A DNA stretch of 64,000 nucleotides from Trichostrongylus colubriformis (GCA_963978905.1 OZ022256.1:18849743-18913742), one strand, 5' to 3'. Shown: positions 21,770-33,889, counted from the stretch's first letter. Notes: generated from the letters alone by a model not told the origin. Made by a program: numbers and translations.

Positions 21770-23296
21770 GTAGACTGGTGAGGTAGCTTGCAGAATTCCA
21801 ATTTAATTTTCGAAGCGTCCTATTACTTAGAACTTGAATGTGATGGAATAAATTAAGGAACCTTAAGCAAGAGGAATGGTATAATAAAATATCGTCGTTC
21901 GCTAAATACTCCATAGGTTAGGGCAAAAGCAACAATGAATGCAATGAGAGAGCTGAAATAGCTGAAATATCATGACTGTTAGACAGTATATAAGTACTAG
22001 GAGTCTCTTATGTATTTATTTTCTCAGCCCTTGTTTTTTAATGTCCCGCCAATTAATTATATTGAGGTATCGCCATGGCTTCGAGCACGCCGGGTGGGAA
22101 AGGGGAACAAGCGGGAAGGGGTAGAAGGTAGTATTCTACATCCCGTTGAGGAGATAGTATTGAAGCGTTCATTTTCTCGACATCTGAGTGTTCAGCGCGG
22201 AGGGGGGGGGGGGGGAGGGAGGGAAACAATGCTACCTGTGCTCTTTATCATTGCACCAGATCCCACTATACAAGACGGCAAAATTAAGTATTTTGAACAA
22301 GAAATATCTTAACCAGTTGGTTGGCACACACTACTGCGCGCCTGACGCGGTGGGCGTCAGTAGGTCTTTCAAATTGCTCTTCTCTATGAATTACTCAATA
22401 CTCAATACCACTAAACGAAACAACACAGCCATGACTTTAGCACGTGGCTTCATGGGTCGCCTTTGTGGCATTGCCACATCAGAATGGTTCACAACCCTTT
22501 TCCCATCACACAAAAAACCGATATTTGATCGATATTATTCGATAGTTCGTGGCTCCATGGTATATTCAGCTCTGGAACATCACCCAAACGTTGAATTGGT
22601 CCATTACCCATTTTTGCCTCTCTAAACAACAATCCGTTATTTTAATCGATATCGATTGCTCGACGCGAACCCATTTCCTGTGAGCATTATTTGACTCTCC
22701 TTTTATGGTTTTTTCCCCCGCCCAGGCTTTATAAATTTCATACCTCACGCTCCGCCCAGTGTCGCGAGAAACTCGGCCCTTGCCACGTCAGTGATGTTCA
22801 CATGTGCAACACGTGAGTGCTCTTCCACCCAAGCATGGCATAATGTGAAATATGTGTTGCATCGTCCTTTGCAAGCTCACAGATGGGTTTGAAGCAATGA
22901 TATGTTGTACGCAATGTTGTGGGGCTATTCAAAAATTCACCTTGCGGCGTTCGGTGTGCGACGGTACTGGTGCGAGCTATGCACGACCAATTGGATGGGT
23001 CCCGAAGCGATGGCGGCCCTACGCCTCAGTCTATGTGGAATCGTTTCAGGACTCAACCAACACGGCGCAAGTAGCTCGCATCAGCACGTCGCGCGCTGAA
23101 CGCAGCTAAGCGAATTTTCGTTCCAATGGCATACACCCGTGTGTGGCTTTGGGCGCGTACTGTTCCTCTCCCACACTGATCCCGCAATTCATCTACTCAT
23201 GATCATGATGGGCTCTAGGAAGTAGTAACGATCTTCTTTTGATCATTGCGAGACAGATAGCGGGTCTTCCCTGGTTTCGAGCCCATACTCGTGAAC
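21770..23296. other. Non-coding stretch with a poly-G tract
   Basis: A run of G residues lies at about 22200-22216. The stretch 22980-23110 (GGGTCCCGAAGCGATGGC) distantly resembles the MITE at 23297-23534 and may be an older relative. No gene recognised. Confidence 0.4.
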
Positions 23297-23534
23297 GGGT
23301 GTGTACCCTTATGTCGGTGTTTCGCACCGCGGCATGTCGCAAGCGAAGCAATGCGGACGAGCTAAAGGCGCCATGTTAATAGGTCCCGAAGCGATTACAG
23401 TTTATTTGCTTATCGCGCCCCTAACATTACCGTGTAATCGCTCGAAGACCCAACTACCACGACGCGCATAGCTCGCACACAATGCGTCGCACGCCGCTCG
23501 TCGTCGTGCGAAATTCGACGTAAGGGTACACACC
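23297..23534. mobile_element. MITE with GGGTGTGTACCCTTA ends, copy 1
   Basis: Terminal inverted repeats GGGTGTGTACCCTTATGTCG (left) and the complement of TCGACGTAAGGGTACACACC (right). The interior has CCCGAAGCGATTAC and CCGTGTAATCG blocks shared with the copy at 40900-41139, which lies in the opposite orientation. No coding sequence. Confidence 0.88.
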
Positions 23535-24363
23535 CTTCGTGAACAATCGTTATCATTGCGCATATGGTAACGGCAGTCATCTGATTATACACGAAGAAAG
23601 CGTTATGCTGAACCAGATTAACTTTACTAATAAATTTGCAAAGCTAAACCTACGTGATCGGTGAGCCCGGATAGCCTGATATAAAACCTAGTGAATTCAG
23701 GAGATGAACATTGCTGGCGACTAAGTACATAACCGAGAGGATACGTGCTCCAATCTTAAAGAATTTTGATCACTTCGTGGGAGAGATGGTTACAAGGAAA
23801 TACTGGGTGCGAATGTTTTCTCTGTTTGCATTTGCGATGAGGCTAGGTCTTATGTAATAGCATGGATAACAGACTGGAGACCTCTCCCAACGCATCATAG
23901 CGTAACACCTCTCGTAATGGCTAAATGTTCGGAAAGCCTCATGTACGGTCTCCACTTTATTGTCTCATTTGTGAAATGAGCAGGCGTCCTCCACTCAACA
24001 GCATTCCACGTGAAACGTAAGCTCCAATCGAGACTTTTGCTTGAGCATTACTTTGGACCAGTGTCATTCCGGCAAACTCCACTAGGTGGTTTAGCTACGT
24101 GACGTAGCGTTATACAACAAACAGAAAGAGAGGGGACTGCACGTAAGTATTCCCAGTAGCAGTTGGTCAGCGATGTTGTTTTACAAGGAGAGCGTACATT
24201 TCAGGCATTCATGCGAGTGGGTTATTAGTGGTGCGACTCATCAGTTGTGGAATATGGGGTCCTGCGGTTGTATTGTCTTATTGTGTGTTCCATTATGTTA
24301 TGGGAGGCCTTATGCACGCACTATGAACCCTGAATGAGCTTACTATGACTTGCTTGATCGCAT
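23535..24363. other. Non-coding stretch
   Basis: No gene, RNA or repeat recognised. Confidence 0.4.
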
Positions 24364-24791
24364 AAAGGAATCGTCCACGGAAAAATGAGTTTCTCCTTAA
24401 CTCATATATCATGTTGTACTTGTCCGATGTGGGCGTATGCAAAGTTTTACGCGAAAAATGTGAATTCGGCTAAGATACAGCACCACCAATTCTCGGTCGG
24501 CTGGGCGGAGCCTCCGTACAAGTGCTCACTCCGTCGTCCGCCGTGGTCGGAGACGCATTTTATGAGAAGAGAGATACGTAAACAGTCTCACTGTCCGTTC
24601 CCAATCGCAGCGGACGACGGGACGGGGCTCTTACTCGGAGGTCGCGCCCACCCGGTCGAGGATTTGAGGAGCTGTATCTTAGCCAAATTCTCACTTTTTC
24701 GCGTGAAACTTTGCGTGCAGCCCTTATCAAGGATATACAACATAAATATGTGGGGAACAATGACATTCATTTTTCCGTGGACGATTCCTTT
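24364..24791. mobile_element. Palindromic MITE with AAAGGAATCGTCC ends, copy 1
   Basis: The left end AAAGGAATCGTCCACGGAAA is repeated as its complement at 24772-24791. Arms of about 110 bases also share GCAAAGTTTYACGCG and GCTAAGATACAGC. The interior around 24540-24620 is a GC-rich secondary palindrome (CGTCGTCCGCCG against CGGACGACGGG). The open frame across it is a by-product. Confidence 0.85.
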
Positions 24792-24794
24792 GAA

Positions 24795-25870
24795 ATCGTT
24801 TTCAAGTAAGCAAATTTCCAGAGCCTCATTTGTAATCCCTTTGTACAGTAGGGAGACTTGGCAGTCGATCTTGGCCTCTTTGACCGTAAAAATCTCAGGG
24901 ACACATCGTAAATACTGTGATAATGCCCTCGAGCATTAGGGAGAAAATGCCCATGAGGAGTTGGAAGCATAATACATTAACCCATAGCTCGCTACTTCCA
25001 ACCCTCATTTATTCACTTATTTCTTATTACTTACTTTTTTGTGTTGCTATTATAAATGCTCATGAACCCGTATCTGTCTCATTATACTGAGGGAATAGGC
25101 TCTCACTCAATCGGAAACTGATTGAAATCGGAGGTAAAATAGACAAACTAATCTCCCCGGAAACAAAAAGTTTCATGAGAGAGGAGCTCAGGTGAAGCCT
25201 AAGTGACTGATCGAGCTTATTTGAGATTGTCCTATATCAGTGAGGAGCGCGGAAATCTATTAAATTCACGGAAAATACTGGTCTTCTGATCCATTAATTC
25301 TCGTATCACATCGAAAATGTGACACATAGAAAAAGGAGGTGCAAAAATTCTCTTGGGCTAGGAAATCCTAGACTTGTGTTGTTTTTTTAGGACCCTCGAA
25401 GAAATGGTTAGATGCCCCTGCGCTCGATCCTATGCCGATCAGCATGTCAAATAGCCGCTCGACTGAAGAAATTGACTTTTGCCCCGAAAATATTACGTGA
25501 AGATAGGACGGTGGGTACGTTTGCCATGGAAAAAATGTAGCCATGGCAGCTCACACGTCAAGCGGTACGCTTGTTTGAAAAACCCGCAAGCTTATCTTGA
25601 TCCGAAAAAGCCGGTAAATTTGTCGAAAGCGATACCGCTGCGTGCTTAGAAATTAGTGATCCTATTTGTAAGTTACCTCAAAGCGGTGGGGTGGTGTAAA
25701 CTCACTCAAAGTTGCTTCCCGTTGTTGCCGTAACAACGACGTGTTGAGTGAGGCTAAAAACGGGCCCTTTCCTGGACGAGCTCCACTTCCGGCGGTGGTG
25801 CTACCGCCAGATTTGGCTAGGCGGTGAGGGGTTTGTCTAGGCCGTCAACATCCATGTATAGAGTCCAAAA
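24795..25870. other. Non-coding stretch before the RTE-like element
   Basis: The last 150-200 bases (25690-25870) are GC-richer and may be the untranslated leader of the retroelement that follows. No gene recognised. Confidence 0.35.
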
Positions 25871-25888
25871 AACAGTACCCTCAGTCCC

Positions 25889-28839
25889 GTGCGGCCACCG
25901 CCCCTCCCGGCAGAGGGGCAACGGCAGAGGGGGAGAAATCTCACGGCAAGCGATCTGCCAAACTCTTTTTTAAATATCGGCACTGTTAACACTCGAGGCC
26001 TCAGCAGCGATGCCAGAATTGATCAGCTTATTTCTGAATTGGACAGATGTGCGATTAACGTGGCATGCATCCAAGGACGCGAAGACGAGTAGTGGGTAGA
26101 TGGAGGTGGCATACAGGCCACGAAGTCGTGCTTGGAGCCGGTTCAAGAGGAGGCAGAGTTGGCGGCGTCGGTTTTAGTTTCGCCGCACTGGCGGCTCGTG
26201 TTGCTCACTGTGAAATCCTTTCGGAGAGGATCGCAATGCTGGTGCTCGAAATACGGCCACGATGAAGATTCTGTGTGTATATGCGCCCACATGCGCCTAT
26301 AGCGATGAGGAGTTCTACGACGCGCTTGAACGAGCAATCAACTCCTATCCAAGAGGTAACTACATCGTCTGCGCTGTCGATTTTAACGCCCACTTGGGCG
26401 TCGGCGAGCCCGGTGAGAGCTTTATGGGCCCCTATGGAAGACCTGAACGGAATCCCTGAGCTGAAGCCCTGGCCTTATTCGCCGAACGATGTCGTCTGTG
26501 GGTGGCGAACTCATCTTATGAGAAACGTCAGGGACGCCGATGGACGTGGCATACTCCTAACAGACAGTCGTTCCATGAAATCGATTTTATCATGACAAAC
26601 TGCCTGCGCCTGTGCCACAACGTTACAGCCATCGGAGAATCGCATTTTAACATCGGTTCCGATCATCGTTTAGTCCGAGCGACCATCGCGATAAATCTCA
26701 AGAAGGAAAGGAGACGGATAGCTGCAACTCACTCACGGAGAGCCTGATTCACGTTGTGTGAGAAACCGTTGAGGACGCTCGCTTCTAAGGCAGACTTTTC
26801 CGGTGGAGATGGTGACATTCACGATAGATACGGGAGGATGATCTTTGCCATCCAAACCGTTGTTGAGGCTGCTTTAGAGCGCGTTCTGAGCAAACCACGC
26901 CAGCGGCTAAGTGATGAGACCCTACGTATGCTGGCTACTCAGAAGAAGCTGGTAAGTTTCCTGGACCCGGTGGCTCGCACGGTGCTGAACAAGGTCATTC
27001 GCTCTAGAGTGGAGAACGACTATCGTGGCACGGTGCTGAACAAGGTCATTCGCTCTAGAGTGGAGAACGACTATCGTGGCACGGTGCTGAACAAGGTCAT
27101 TCGCTCCAGAGTGGAGAACGACTATCGTGAATACGCTGTACGGAGAGCAAGGGAAGCGGCGCAAAAATCGCTCAGCATCAAAAAAACTTTCATTAGCACT
27201 CGCCTCAAGACTATTTCTCCTTAGTATTTGACAAGAACGGACGGCTCTGTTGCCAGAAGTCGCAAGGACATGGAGGAGGAGATTCAAACTTTCTTCCGGG
27301 ATCTGTTCCCCACCAAAGTGCAAGTTCAGCCGTTTTCAATTTTATTTGATGACGCAGCTGAAAGGGAGGAGTGGCGAGTTTCGGAGTCGGAAGGGGCCCA
27401 TGCTATTCGTCAGACAAAGAAAGGAAAAGCACCTGGACCAGAACACATGCGAGCAGAACACGCGAAGTGTATGGAGGGGTTCCTCACCCGTCCGCTCGCC
27501 GTTATGTTCACGGAAATCCTCGCGACGGGGTCGGTTCCGCAGGACTGGCTCGGATCCAAGACCATCTTAGTGCACAAAAAGGGACCGCGTGATGCTCTGG
27601 CCAATTATCGTCTTATCGCTCTCCTATCCGTGGTGCTCTAGCTTTTTTCTCGCATCATTCTCAATCGCATGTGTCGCACTCTCACTATGAACACGCGCAG
27701 AGAGCAAGCCGGTTTTCGTGAAGGATTTTCGACTACCGACCATATCCATGTCGTTTCACAACTCACGGAACGCTGTAGAGAGTACCGGCTTCCGTTATGC
27801 TTCCTCTTTATCGATTTCAAGAAAGCGTTTGACACCATCGAACATCAGGCGGTGCTTAATGCTCTCATTACGTTCGGAGTCCCTCGGCGATTGCAACACG
27901 GGCTGCTTCACTGACATCAACTTGCTGAATAGTCCAGTTCGTGTGGGAATTCAACGCGGAGTGCGGCAAGGCGAGGTCATTTCTTCGAAACTGTTTTCCG
28001 CTGCTCTCCAGCTCGTGATGCGAAACGTTGAGCTTCCTTGCGGCATTGATATAGATGGTGAGGAGCTCCAGTATCTGCTCTTTGCGGACGTCATCATCCT
28101 TATCGGTACTAAGCCGTGTACTCTCTAGGATTCGTTAAGAATTCTTTGCGAAGCCGTTCGATTTACCGGGCTCCAAATCCATCCAGGCAAAACTCAGTGG
28201 ATGAAGAACAGTTACGTGGAGGATTACAGTTTACACCTGTAAGGCTCTGTGATCGAAGAAGTCTCCTCGTACGTCTATCTCGGTCAGGCAATCACCATGG
28301 ATAACGACCTCACAGCCGAGATCAGCCGGTGCCGTAAAGCAGGATGGGCCGCGTTCAATGAGTATCGCGATGTTCTCACCGACAAGCGGCTCGACGCTCA
28401 GACCAGAGGTCAATTGTTCAATACCCATGTCCTCCCAGCTTTAGTTTGCGGATGCGAGACATGGAATACAATTCGGGTTGAGGAGGACACGCTGGTAATG
28501 ACGCAAAGGGCTATGGAACGAACTATGTGTGGTGTGTCGGTTATGCAAAAGATTCCCAGTCGCGATATCCGGAGGCGAACCTGCGTTAGATACGTGGTCG
28601 AAACCATCTACGATTCGAAGAAGCGATGAGCCGGCCATGTTGCCCGTCTCAGAGATAACCGATGGACGTGCCGAGTGACCGACTGGTATCCTCGTGGAGT
28701 GAAGAGACTGTTGGGAAGACCACCAACCAGATGGAGCGAACCACTGAAGAAGATCTTTGGTCAAAGATGGCGGCAAGTGGCAAGGAATTGCGACGCTTGG
28801 CATGGATGTGTCCTGCAAGGATGGCGTGACCACCCTTGA
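25889..28839 (+). pseudogene. RTE-like non-LTR retrotransposon with endonuclease and reverse transcriptase, decayed
   Basis: An AP-type endonuclease would nick the target and the reverse transcriptase copy the RNA there. Endonuclease pieces: LNIGTVNTRGL (25973-26005), CVYAPTCAYSDEEFYDAL (about 26274), VDFNAHLG (about 26380), and the C-terminal SDHRLVRATI (about 26658-26690). Reverse transcriptase pieces: [69 protein letters not shown], then FADV at about 28081-28092 where FADD is expected, so one catalytic aspartate is lost. Tail: YLGQAIT to GWRDHP, stop at 28837-28839. Stops at 26457-26459, 26745, 27222, 27639 and 27912 and several frame changes show it is dead. A 51-bp unit is repeated three times in frame at 26978-27130. 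Confidence 0.9.
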
Positions 28840-28966
28840 AGAGCGGACTCCAAGGTATTCAAGGTATTTGTAAGACTGTGTACTTCCGACGATGCTTGCG
28901 GGGACGCGAGGACGAACCAAATACGGCGTTTGAAACGCCTTACAATATAATCTCGTGCCAAATCCT

Positions 28967-29165
28967 ACTCACCGTACCGAGGTGCATCTCTGGAATGCTT
29001 GAAGGAACCGGAAGAGGTCCGAAACAAGAGGAAGATGCAAAGAAATTAGGATTTTGTGACGAACACTCAAGCTTAGAAGCGATAATCGGCGAAAAAACCC
29101 AGATTCAAAAGCGCGACGCTGTGGTGTATATTCGCATCCCATTCGCATCAACACACTGACTTTCA
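28967..29165 (-). repeat. Dispersed repeat, inverted partner of 31546-31703
   Basis: On the minus strand it reads GAAAGTCAGTGTGTTGATGC, then GATGCGAATA, TTTCGCCGATTATCGCTTCT, TGAGTGTTCG and CCTCTTCCGGTTCC. It starts just after the RTE-like element. The same sequence lies in direct orientation at 31546-31703, and an interrupted copy at 59712-60890. Confidence 0.85.
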
Positions 29166-29415
29166 TCATTTTCTGGGCACTCTGCTGTTAGAGGAGCAGT
29201 TGATATGTTCTAAAAAATGGAATTTGGTAGCACTAGCTTTGACGAGTGAGCGGGGGCCTCAACCTGCAGCTCCTTCAGCTTCCGTAACGAGATCTGTGAA
29301 ACTTGTGGTGGTGCATGGCTGCTGTAGGGTGTAGCGTTGCACTCAATTTCGAGTTTTGGCGAATTAGAGCTACTCAGGATGGTTGACCACATATACAGAG
29401 GGTGCCAAAAAGGTA

Positions 29416-29627
29416 AGGTGCTATCGCAGTGAGGGAGGGCATCCCACTATGGACATTTCTTTTACCTAAGCCTATAGGTGCGAAGGGAACGCCTTCTTTC
29501 CCATCTTTAGGCTTGGACAAGGTTGTATTCTTGAACCTGCAGATCGAACCCTCGAAGATCTCCCAAAATGCTTAAATGCGCATCTTTTTATAGGATGCCA
29601 CACCCCCTCATTGCGATAGCACCGAAA
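29416..29627. mobile_element. MITE with GGTGCTATCGCARTGAGGG ends
   Basis: The left end GGTGCTATCGCAGTGAGGG and the complement at about 29605-29623 are near perfect. The interior has CCTAAGCCTATAGG and TCTTTCCCATCTTTAGG, recalling the inner arms of the GACGC-family elements at 10350 and 12178, so it may be a distant relative. No coding sequence. Confidence 0.85.
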
Positions 29628-30195
29628 GTAACTTTCTCTCTTCCAATTTCAGCCCTACTTTAGTTGAAGTTGTGCAAATTCTGGCAAGTCTTTAATCTCT
29701 GAAGTGAAGAGACTTTACTCTATCAATATTCTCCGCAACAGCCTTCTGCACGAGCAGGAGCGGGAGCTTGCTCCGAGTGAACAAAATGTGCCACCTCAGC
29801 TGGGCAAATCCGAAGAGTTCGTCGCCCTCGTTCACAACCTTGTTAAGGTCCGTTAACTGTGGGTACCTAAGCGAATTCATATTGGGTGGTGTTCTTTAAG
29901 ATTTCGTTTTTCTGGGCTCCCAGCGACCTTCTATCCAGAAACCCAAACCGTTTCGTTACCACTGAAAGCCCTCCGGAGGCAGGTTTAAAGACACTGGAAT
30001 AAGGTAGCTTTGGCTTATGGTAGACAGACGTAGTGTGGACGAGTTTAAGTAGCCGCCATTGCACAAACTCGCCAATTCGACCCTTTGGCATGGTGCCAAA
30101 AAGAGATTTTTCTATTATAAACTTGTTTTCTCCTTTTACTTTTTACTTTGTTCTTTCTTATATTGTTTCTAGATGTACTTACATGAATGCTAATG
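29628..30195. other. Non-coding stretch
   Basis: No gene or repeat recognised between the MITE and the mariner element. Confidence 0.4.
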
Positions 30196-30197
30196 TA

Positions 30198-31454
30198 TTA
30201 GATTAGCTGATAAATTCCTGGACACTTCGAGACGTTTTTTTATTTTGTAACTTTATTTTGTAACAACTTATAATCAATCAACAATATAGTCACCATCATT
30301 ATCAATAACCTTCTGCCATCGCTCTGGCAACCTTTCAATTCCACTCATCCGGAACTGTGCAGACTGCGACGCTATAAAGTCGTTGATCGCGATTTTGAGG
30401 TCCTCCTCTTTTTTGAACTGTTTGTCCTTCAGATATCTTTTGAGAGGAGCGAATAAATGGTAATCAGATAGGGCGAGGCCCGGAGAATATGGTGGGTGCG
30501 GCAGAACCTCCCACTCCAAAGCCGACAAAGTATCTCGAGTGATCTTCGCCACATGTGGCTTAGCGTTGTCGTGCGGTAGCATAACGTCAGCCCTTCTTCT
30601 CCGTTTTTGTTTTATTTCTTCAGCCAATTTCCTGAGTTGCCTACTGTATTCGGATGCGGTGACCGTCTGAGTTGACGGGAGAAGCTCGTAATATAAGACT
30701 CCTTGCATATCCCAGAAGATGCAAAGGAGAAGCTTCCTGCGATGGGGGTCTGGTTGAGGCTGGGTTGGAGGGGCCATTCCTTTGGGCAACCACAACGCAT
30801 GTCGAGTGGTGTTGTCATAGTAGATCTAGGACTCATCGCCGGTCACTATATTACTCAGTGATTCTTTCCTGCGTGGACGGCGGAGGAGGGATTCCGCAAT
30901 GGACAACCTTGCCTGTTTGTTGCCGTCAGACAGCACGTGGGGTGTCCATGTGGACAGAACTTTCCTATATCCCAAGCGAGAGAGATGCAGTTCGACTGTC
31001 TGGCGGGTGCATCCAAGCATCTGAGACAACTGTCTTGTGCTGGCCGTTGGGTTCTCCTGAACTGCTTGCACGAGGCGCTGGTCATCGAATTCAGCAGGGC
31101 GTCCAGAATGTTGTTGGTCGGCAAGGCTCGTATCTCCAGAACGAAAGCGTTCGAACCAAAAATGAACGGTGGACTTGGAAGTAGTTTGTGGCCCGAACGC
31201 AGCGTTGATGTTTTCGGCTGCCTCCCTCGTAGAACTTTTGCTGCGGAACTCGTACAAGTAGAGCGTCCCGAGAGCTACCTTTTCCATTTTGAACAGAAAT
31301 GATCTTCTAGACATGCTCCGGCCCTTATATACCTATGTGGTGAAACATTCGAGAACACTGTTCAACACGGCCGAACATGAAAAGATGATCTGCCAATCGA
31401 CGCATTGTAGATCAAATTGTTTTGAAGTGTCCAGGAATTTATCAGACAACCTAA
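30198..31454 (-). mobile_element. Mariner element, nearly intact, with TA target duplication
   Basis: The ends are TTAGATTAGCTGATAAATTC (30198) and GAATTTATCAGACAACCTAA (ending 31454), imperfect inverted repeats that share CTGATAAATTCCTGGACACTTC in two halves. TA flanks both sides (30196-30197 and 31455-31456). Length 1257 bases is usual for a mariner. It carries a transposase frame on the minus strand broken only once. Confidence 0.95.
30274..31314 (-). pseudogene. Mariner transposase interrupted by one nonsense codon
   Basis: DDE transposase that would excise and reinsert the surrounding element at TA. The frame runs 346 codons from 31314 to 30274, the usual mariner length; a second start (MEKVALG) is at 31287. 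N-terminal helix-turn-helix region includes WFERFRSGD and GRPAEFDD. WTPHVLSDGNK precedes the catalytic core. First aspartate in TGDES; second in LPHDNAKPHVA; third in LSDYHLF, 34 residues after the second, so the DD34D triad is complete. A TAG at 30826-30828 follows TGDES where mariners have tryptophan, so a single TGG-to-TAG change stops it. YSPGLALSDYH departs from the usual YSPDLAPSDYH. The C-terminus ERWQKVIDNDGDYI is intact. Confidence 0.95.
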
Positions 31455-31545
31455 TAGTTGGTAATGGCCATTCCATTGCGCTGGGAGTCAGGTGCTATAA
31501 CTAACGTTGGCCCGCGACCCGTCTCCTACAGCGGACAACTCGGAA

Positions 31546-31703
31546 AGTCAGTGTGTTGATTGCGAATGAGATGCGAATACTCACCGCTCTCGCTTTTGAA
31601 TCCGGGTTTTTTCGCCTATTATCGCTTCTGACCTTGAGTGTTCGTTACAAAATGCTCATTTCTTCATCTTCCTCTTGCTTCAGACCCCTTCCGGTTCTTT
31701 AAG
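31546..31703 (+). repeat. Dispersed repeat, partner of 28967-29165
   Basis: GAAAGTCAGTGTGTTGATTG starts the match to the complement of 28967-29165; similarity is high along 155 bases. Together the two could be the ends of one 2.7-kb element that later took in the MITE at 29416 and the mariner at 30198, or two independent insertions. Confidence 0.85.
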
Positions 31704-31942
31704 GCATGAAAAAGGACGCTTTGGGTCACAGCAGCGTTGTCCAAGCAGTGAGAGCTCTGTGACTTCTATAATCGAAGGGCCAATCTGAGGAAGCTTCCCA
31801 CAAAAACCTACCACGGAACCTGGCTCTTAGGTGCTAACCGTAGGTGCTCTGAAGCCCGACTGAAGGCTCCGTGTTCTGATGAAGGTGAAAGTGGTGAGTC
31901 TCAGCTTGCTTTTGTCTCTTAAGAAACATTTCGGGAATATTT

Positions 31943-32142
31943 NNNNNNNNNNNNNNNNNNNNNNNNNNNNNNNNNNNNNNNNNNNNNNNNNNNNNNNNNN
32001 NNNNNNNNNNNNNNNNNNNNNNNNNNNNNNNNNNNNNNNNNNNNNNNNNNNNNNNNNNNNNNNNNNNNNNNNNNNNNNNNNNNNNNNNNNNNNNNNNNNN
32101 NNNNNNNNNNNNNNNNNNNNNNNNNNNNNNNNNNNNNNNNNN
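31943..32142. other. Assembly gap, 200 N
   Basis: Exactly 200 unknown bases, a conventional gap size. What lies within is unknown. No open frame crossing it is meaningful. Confidence 0.99.
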
Positions 32143-32249
32143 TGAATAAGAAAACTAATGTTCCAGATAATACGTAGTAGCCTTGAGGCAGCATTTTACT
32201 TGAGCTAATTCTACAGTACACTGCATAGGCATAGACTACGTGAATCGCA

Positions 32250-32380
32250 ACACTGACAGGTGCTGGACAAGAGGCGTACTCCCACCGGCACGGTCAGTGG
32301 ATCAAACACCGGATTCTTCCCCACCCAGGTCAACAACGCTTCTCTTTGTGCGGAATCGGTGACTTGGTACCAGCTCTTAT
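32250..32380 (+). mobile_element. tRNA-derived SINE-like repeat, copy 1
   Basis: It shares with the other copies the order CACTGACAGGTG, GGATCAAA, CCCAGGTCAAC, CTTCTCTTTG and GACTTGGTACCAG. Moderately diverged. The family body looks tRNA-derived, as explained for 38641-38792. Confidence 0.6.
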
Positions 32381-32520
32381 TAAATTGAAGACATTGTCAT
32401 GTACATGGGCTGGTCTCCGCATGTCATTCGACAAATAGTGCTGTGATTATAAATGCATGTATGTTTCTGCCGCTATCCAGGAAAGTGTAGAACTAGCGCC
32501 GTACACTTCACTTTCCCAGT

Positions 32521-32978
32521 TAAAGGAATCGTCCGCGGGAAAATGTGTTTCATTGTTACCCATACAGTTATGCTGTATTTACCTAATATAGGGGCCGCAT
32601 GCAAAGTTTCACGCGAAAAAGTGAGAACTCGGCTAAGATACAGCTCGCTAAATTCTCGGTCTGGTAGACGGGACCTCCAAGTAAAATCCCCGTACGGTCC
32701 TCCACCGCGGTTGGAAATAGAGGGTATTAATGTTTACGTAATTTTATGCTCCTGCAATGCGTCTCCGACCGCTGCAGACGGCGGGATGGGCACTTGTTCG
32801 GAGTCTCCGCCCACCCGGCGAAGAATTAGAGGAGCTGTATCTTTTTGGGGAAAAGATGCAGCTCCCCAAACTAGCGAATTCTCACTTTTTCGCGTGGAAC
32901 TTTGCATGCGGACCCTATTAGGCAAATATAACATAAATGCATGGGTGACGGAGGAACTCATTTTTCCGGATCCTTCAA
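32521..32978. mobile_element. Palindromic MITE with AAAGGAATCGTCC ends, copy 2
   Basis: The left end AAAGGAATCGTCCGCGGGAA and the right end TTTTTCCGGATCCTTC mirror each other as in 24364-24791. The arms hold GCAAAGTTTCACGCGAAAAA and the complement of GCGTGGAACTTTGC. Near 32846-32870 an extra palindrome GAGCTGTATCTTTTTGGGG with its complement is inserted. Confidence 0.85.
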
Positions 32979-33694
32979 GTAGGGAATCATTTAGCGACCA
33001 CTGCTCGGCCTAAAAGTGGTGCAATCTCGGTTCTCAATTAAAACCCAAGATCAATCAATTTTCACTGTGCTTTGAAGAGCGTGGTGTTCAAAACACTGTT
33101 TTCGTTTAGTATGCCGACAGTGGCAGACTTGGAGCTGAACGGTTCCACGAAGCGAAAAGGAAGCATGGCGTTTTCACGAAGCATCACATGCCCAGCCTCA
33201 ACAATGTTGTTTCATAAAGGATGAATGAATATCACGTGATTGCTACCGTTACCCTTTGCTTGGATACTGTATGACCGTACTCTCAGTGCCCACACCGCAT
33301 TTCAGGGTACAACTCACTTTCCAATGTTCGAAAAGAGTAGAAACCATTACAGTAGGGAAAATCCTATGCTGCAGAGCAGTGGTCGTTTCCGAAAGTCGTC
33401 TTTTGGCGTATCGACTTGTTATCCAGGGTATATTAGGTTATCCATACCCTGGGTGCGTCTTAGAGCTCGTACTCGGGTCGGAAGGAAGGAAAACGTCTTC
33501 ACATTTGTTTGTTCCGAGAATCGTTACGTTCTGTCTACATGCATTCAAGGTCTTCGTGATTTTGAGAGATCGAGGGCAAGGAAGATGTGGACCGCTTACC
33601 AAGCGCTAGACCGCCTTATAACCCCCATTTGGCAATGGCAACTAGTTCTTTCACGGTCTATTTCAATTTGGAACTCGGGCCGAATCAATTTCAG

Positions 33695-33789
33695 GCGTTA
33701 CCGCTGCCGATGTTGCAGTCACCGGTGCAGCTGTCAATGAGAAGCACACACAAGCGGCGCTCGATCGAGTTCGCAGCTGCTACCATTAA
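33695..33789 (+). CDS. Weak candidate terminal exon, function unknown
   Basis: AATTTCAG ends at 33694. Reading with a two-base remainder gives VTAADVAVTGAAVNEKHTQ and a further 11 residues to a stop at 33787-33789. The amino-acid make-up looks protein-like, but no partner exon was found upstream and the product is not recognised. It may be chance. Confidence 0.15.
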
Positions 33790-33889
33790 CCATGGTGAAT
33801 ATATTAAAACCTCTACTTAATAATTACAACTGAAAACTGCTGGAATTTTCTTTATCGAAAGCAGGGGTGATGGCATCACGTGCTTATCT

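Noticed and set aside
24385..24939. 184-codon plus-strand frame
   Set aside because: It runs through the palindromic MITE at 24364-24791 and out of it, as does the frame at 32453-33013 in the second copy.
31879..32221. Frames of 88 and 100 codons across the gap
   Set aside because: Most residues are unknown because the frame is open only over N.
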